A DNA stretch of 64,000 nucleotides, from the NCBI RefSeq assembly GCF_002843235.3, contig NZ_CP031123.2, positions 1,736,001-1,800,000 of the forward strand. The letters are read 5' to 3'. This stretch comes from Providencia huaxiensis. Lineage in GTDB: Bacteria > Pseudomonadota > Gammaproteobacteria > Enterobacterales > Enterobacteriaceae. Position numbers and translations under genes: made by a program. The notes below the pieces were generated by a model. That model searched no databases. It saw nothing but the letters and a program-made list of their open reading frames with translations, and was not told the DNA's origin. Position 1 is the first letter of the stretch. Every line of letters starts with the position of its first letter. Below are positions 62,889-64,000 of the stretch, one piece after another.

Positions 62889-62907
62889 GATAATGAGAAT
62901 CATTTTC
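62889..62907 (-). promoter_or_regulatory. Fur box upstream of chaN
   Basis: GATAATGAGAATCATTTTC matches 17 of 19 positions of the Fur consensus. It lies 40 bases before the chaN start and implies repression when iron is plentiful. Confidence 0.85.
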
Positions 62908-62911
62908 AATA

Positions 62912-62946
62912 AAAAAGGCCACTATGAAACCATAGAAGCCTTTAAA
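62912..62946 (-). terminator. Terminator after maeB
   Basis: AAAGGC...CTATG and CATAG...GCCTTT form a stem with two mismatched bases, with A/T runs on both sides. It lies just after the maeB stop and before chaN. Confidence 0.7.
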
Positions 62947-62968
62947 AGGGATTAACTAATATTAACCG

Positions 62969-64000
62969 TTAGAGAGGATTTGTTTGAGCCTCAACAACCG
63001 CTAAAGCAACCATATTCACGATACGGCGTACCGACGCAATTGGTGTCAAAATATGCACAGGTTTCGCAACCCCCATCAACACCGGCCCGACAGTCACACC
63101 ATCAGAGCTAGTCACACGCAGTAAGTTATAACTAATACGTGCCGCTTCCATATTTGGCATTATTAATAAATTTGCTGAACCTTTTAATGGGCTATCTGGC
63201 ATCACATCTTTACGGATAGACTCAATTAATGCGGCATCCGCATGCATTTCGCCGTCAATTTCAAGATGTGGGTCACGTGCTTTAATCATCGATAACGTAT
63301 CACGCATTTTTTGTGCTGATGAGCAATCTGAAGAGCCAAAGCTAGAACGCGATAACAGCGCGACTTTCGGTTCAATACCAAAGCGTCTTACCGTATCCGC
63401 TGCCATTAACGTGATTTCAGTTAGCTCTTCCGGTGAAGGGTCTTCATTGACATAAGTGTCTGCAATGAATGTATTCCCCGTTGGCAGTAATAATGCGTTC
63501 ATTGCACCAGCGGTGTGAACACCTTCGCGGAAACCAAACAGTTCTTTAACCACTTCGTAGTGTTCGCCATAACTTCCGACAGTACCACAAATCATCCCGT
63601 CAGCTTCGCCACGTAACACCATGATCCCACCAATTAAGGTTGGGTTATTAATCACTGCACGGCGCGCCATTTCTTGGGAAACACCACGACGTTTCATGAT
63701 TTGGTAATATTCTTGCCAATACTCTTTATAACGCGGGTCATTTTCATTATTGACCACTTCAAAATCTTTACCTAACTCAATATGTAGGCCAAGTTTTTGA
63801 ATACGCATTTCAATCACACTTGGACGCCCAACTAAGACTGGGAAAGCTAAACCTAAAGAAACCAGCTCTTGAGTGGCATGTAATACACGTTCTTCTTCCC
63901 CTTCGGCTAAAACAATGCGTTTTTTCGCAGTCTTCGCTTGGGAGAAAATAGGCTTCATAAATAAGTTTGTTTTATAAACAAATTGGTTCAATTTTTCGAT
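62969..64000 (-). CDS. maeB: NADP-dependent malic enzyme, C-terminal part (window edge)
   Basis: The C-terminal phosphate-acetyltransferase-like domain of MaeB, the large hybrid malic enzyme that makes pyruvate, CO2 and NADPH from malate. The frame is open to the window end (IEKLNQFVYKTNLFMKPIFSQAKTAKKRIVLAEGEEERVLHATQELV), and the sequence follows E. coli MaeB closely: VLVGRPSVIEMRIQKLG, IMKRRGVSQEMARRAVINNPTLIGGIMVLRGEADGMICGT and VLTPIASVRRIVNMVALAVVEAQ-like ending. The N-terminal catalytic half lies outside the window. The PTA-like domain is probably regulatory. An internal ATG at 63991 is not the true start. Confidence 0.95.
   Translation of the reverse strand: MEKLNQFVYKTNLFMKPIFSQAKTAKKRIVLAEGEEERVLHATQELVSLGLAFPVLVGRPSVIEMRIQKLGLHIELGKDFEVVNNENDPRYKEYWQEYYQIMKRRGVSQEMARRAVINNPTLIGGIMVLRGEADGMICGTVGSYGEHYEVVKELFGFREGVHTAGAMNALLLPTGNTFIADTYVNEDPSPEELTEITLMAADTVRRFGIEPKVALLSRSSFGSSDCSSAQKMRDTLSMIKARDPHLEIDGEMHADAALIESIRKDVMPDSPLKGSANLLIMPNMEAARISYNLLRVTSSDGVTVGPVLMGVAKPVHILTPIASVRRIVNMVALAVVEAQTNPL

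Overview
The window looks like the chromosome of a Morganellaceae enterobacterium, most likely Providencia or a close relative. The core genes guaA, guaB, xseA and the 3' part of maeB are close to their E. coli counterparts but AT-richer. This genus call rests on remembered protein similarity, not on a search. Two large mobile insertions occupy most of the window.

Region 1 (1 to about 18.2 kb) is one end of an integrated conjugative element beside the 3' end of guaA; its other end lies left of the window. It carries trbJ-trbK-trbL (trbL cut by the edge), an RP4-like relaxase traI with traJ, and an oriT with a recognisable nick site. A plasmid-type origin follows: a 188-bp tandem repeat, a DnaA box, four 15-bp iterons and a RepA of the RepA_C family. 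Next come an AlpA-like regulator, an unrecognised zinc-finger/HTH protein, a short tyrosine recombinase and a 5'-truncated DUF6088 gene. A GC-rich TetR-MFP-permease-ATPase efflux operon ends in a broken cytochrome-like gene, which is fused to the remains of a type I restriction gene (hsdR). A YgjP-like metallopeptidase, a small zinc-ribbon protein and the P4-type integrase close the element.

Region 2 (18.2-23.5 kb) is core chromosome: guaBA on the minus strand, with a PurR operator in the guaB promoter, and xseA on the plus strand.

Region 3 (23,469-56,928) is a complete-looking Mu-like transposable prophage of about 33.5 kb. In order it has repressor, Ner, transposase A, ATPase B, small early genes, GemA, a first Mor/C-family activator, a second Mor/C-family activator, holin, SAR endolysin, nested Rz/Rz1, terminase, portal, head genes, sheath, tube, frameshifted tail chaperone, tape measure, baseplate genes, tail fibre and fibre chaperone. 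Four copies of a 19-bp element, each exactly 19 bp upstream of a -10 hexamer, stand before the second activator, the lysis genes, the protease/scaffold gene and the gp46 baseplate gene. They look like the Mor/C-dependent promoter set of this phage; two of them place the predicted transcript start at or next to the ATG.

Region 4 (56.9 kb to the end, plus 23,026-23,469) is an iron or haem uptake locus on the minus strand: ChaN lipoprotein, TonB, a secreted oligopeptidase-B-like protease and a TonB-dependent receptor. The first two have Fur-box-like sites. The prophage splits the receptor gene: the two pieces rejoin in frame at a short GAAA(T) target duplication to give a 752-residue protein, so this strain is a natural receptor disruptant. 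The window ends inside maeB.
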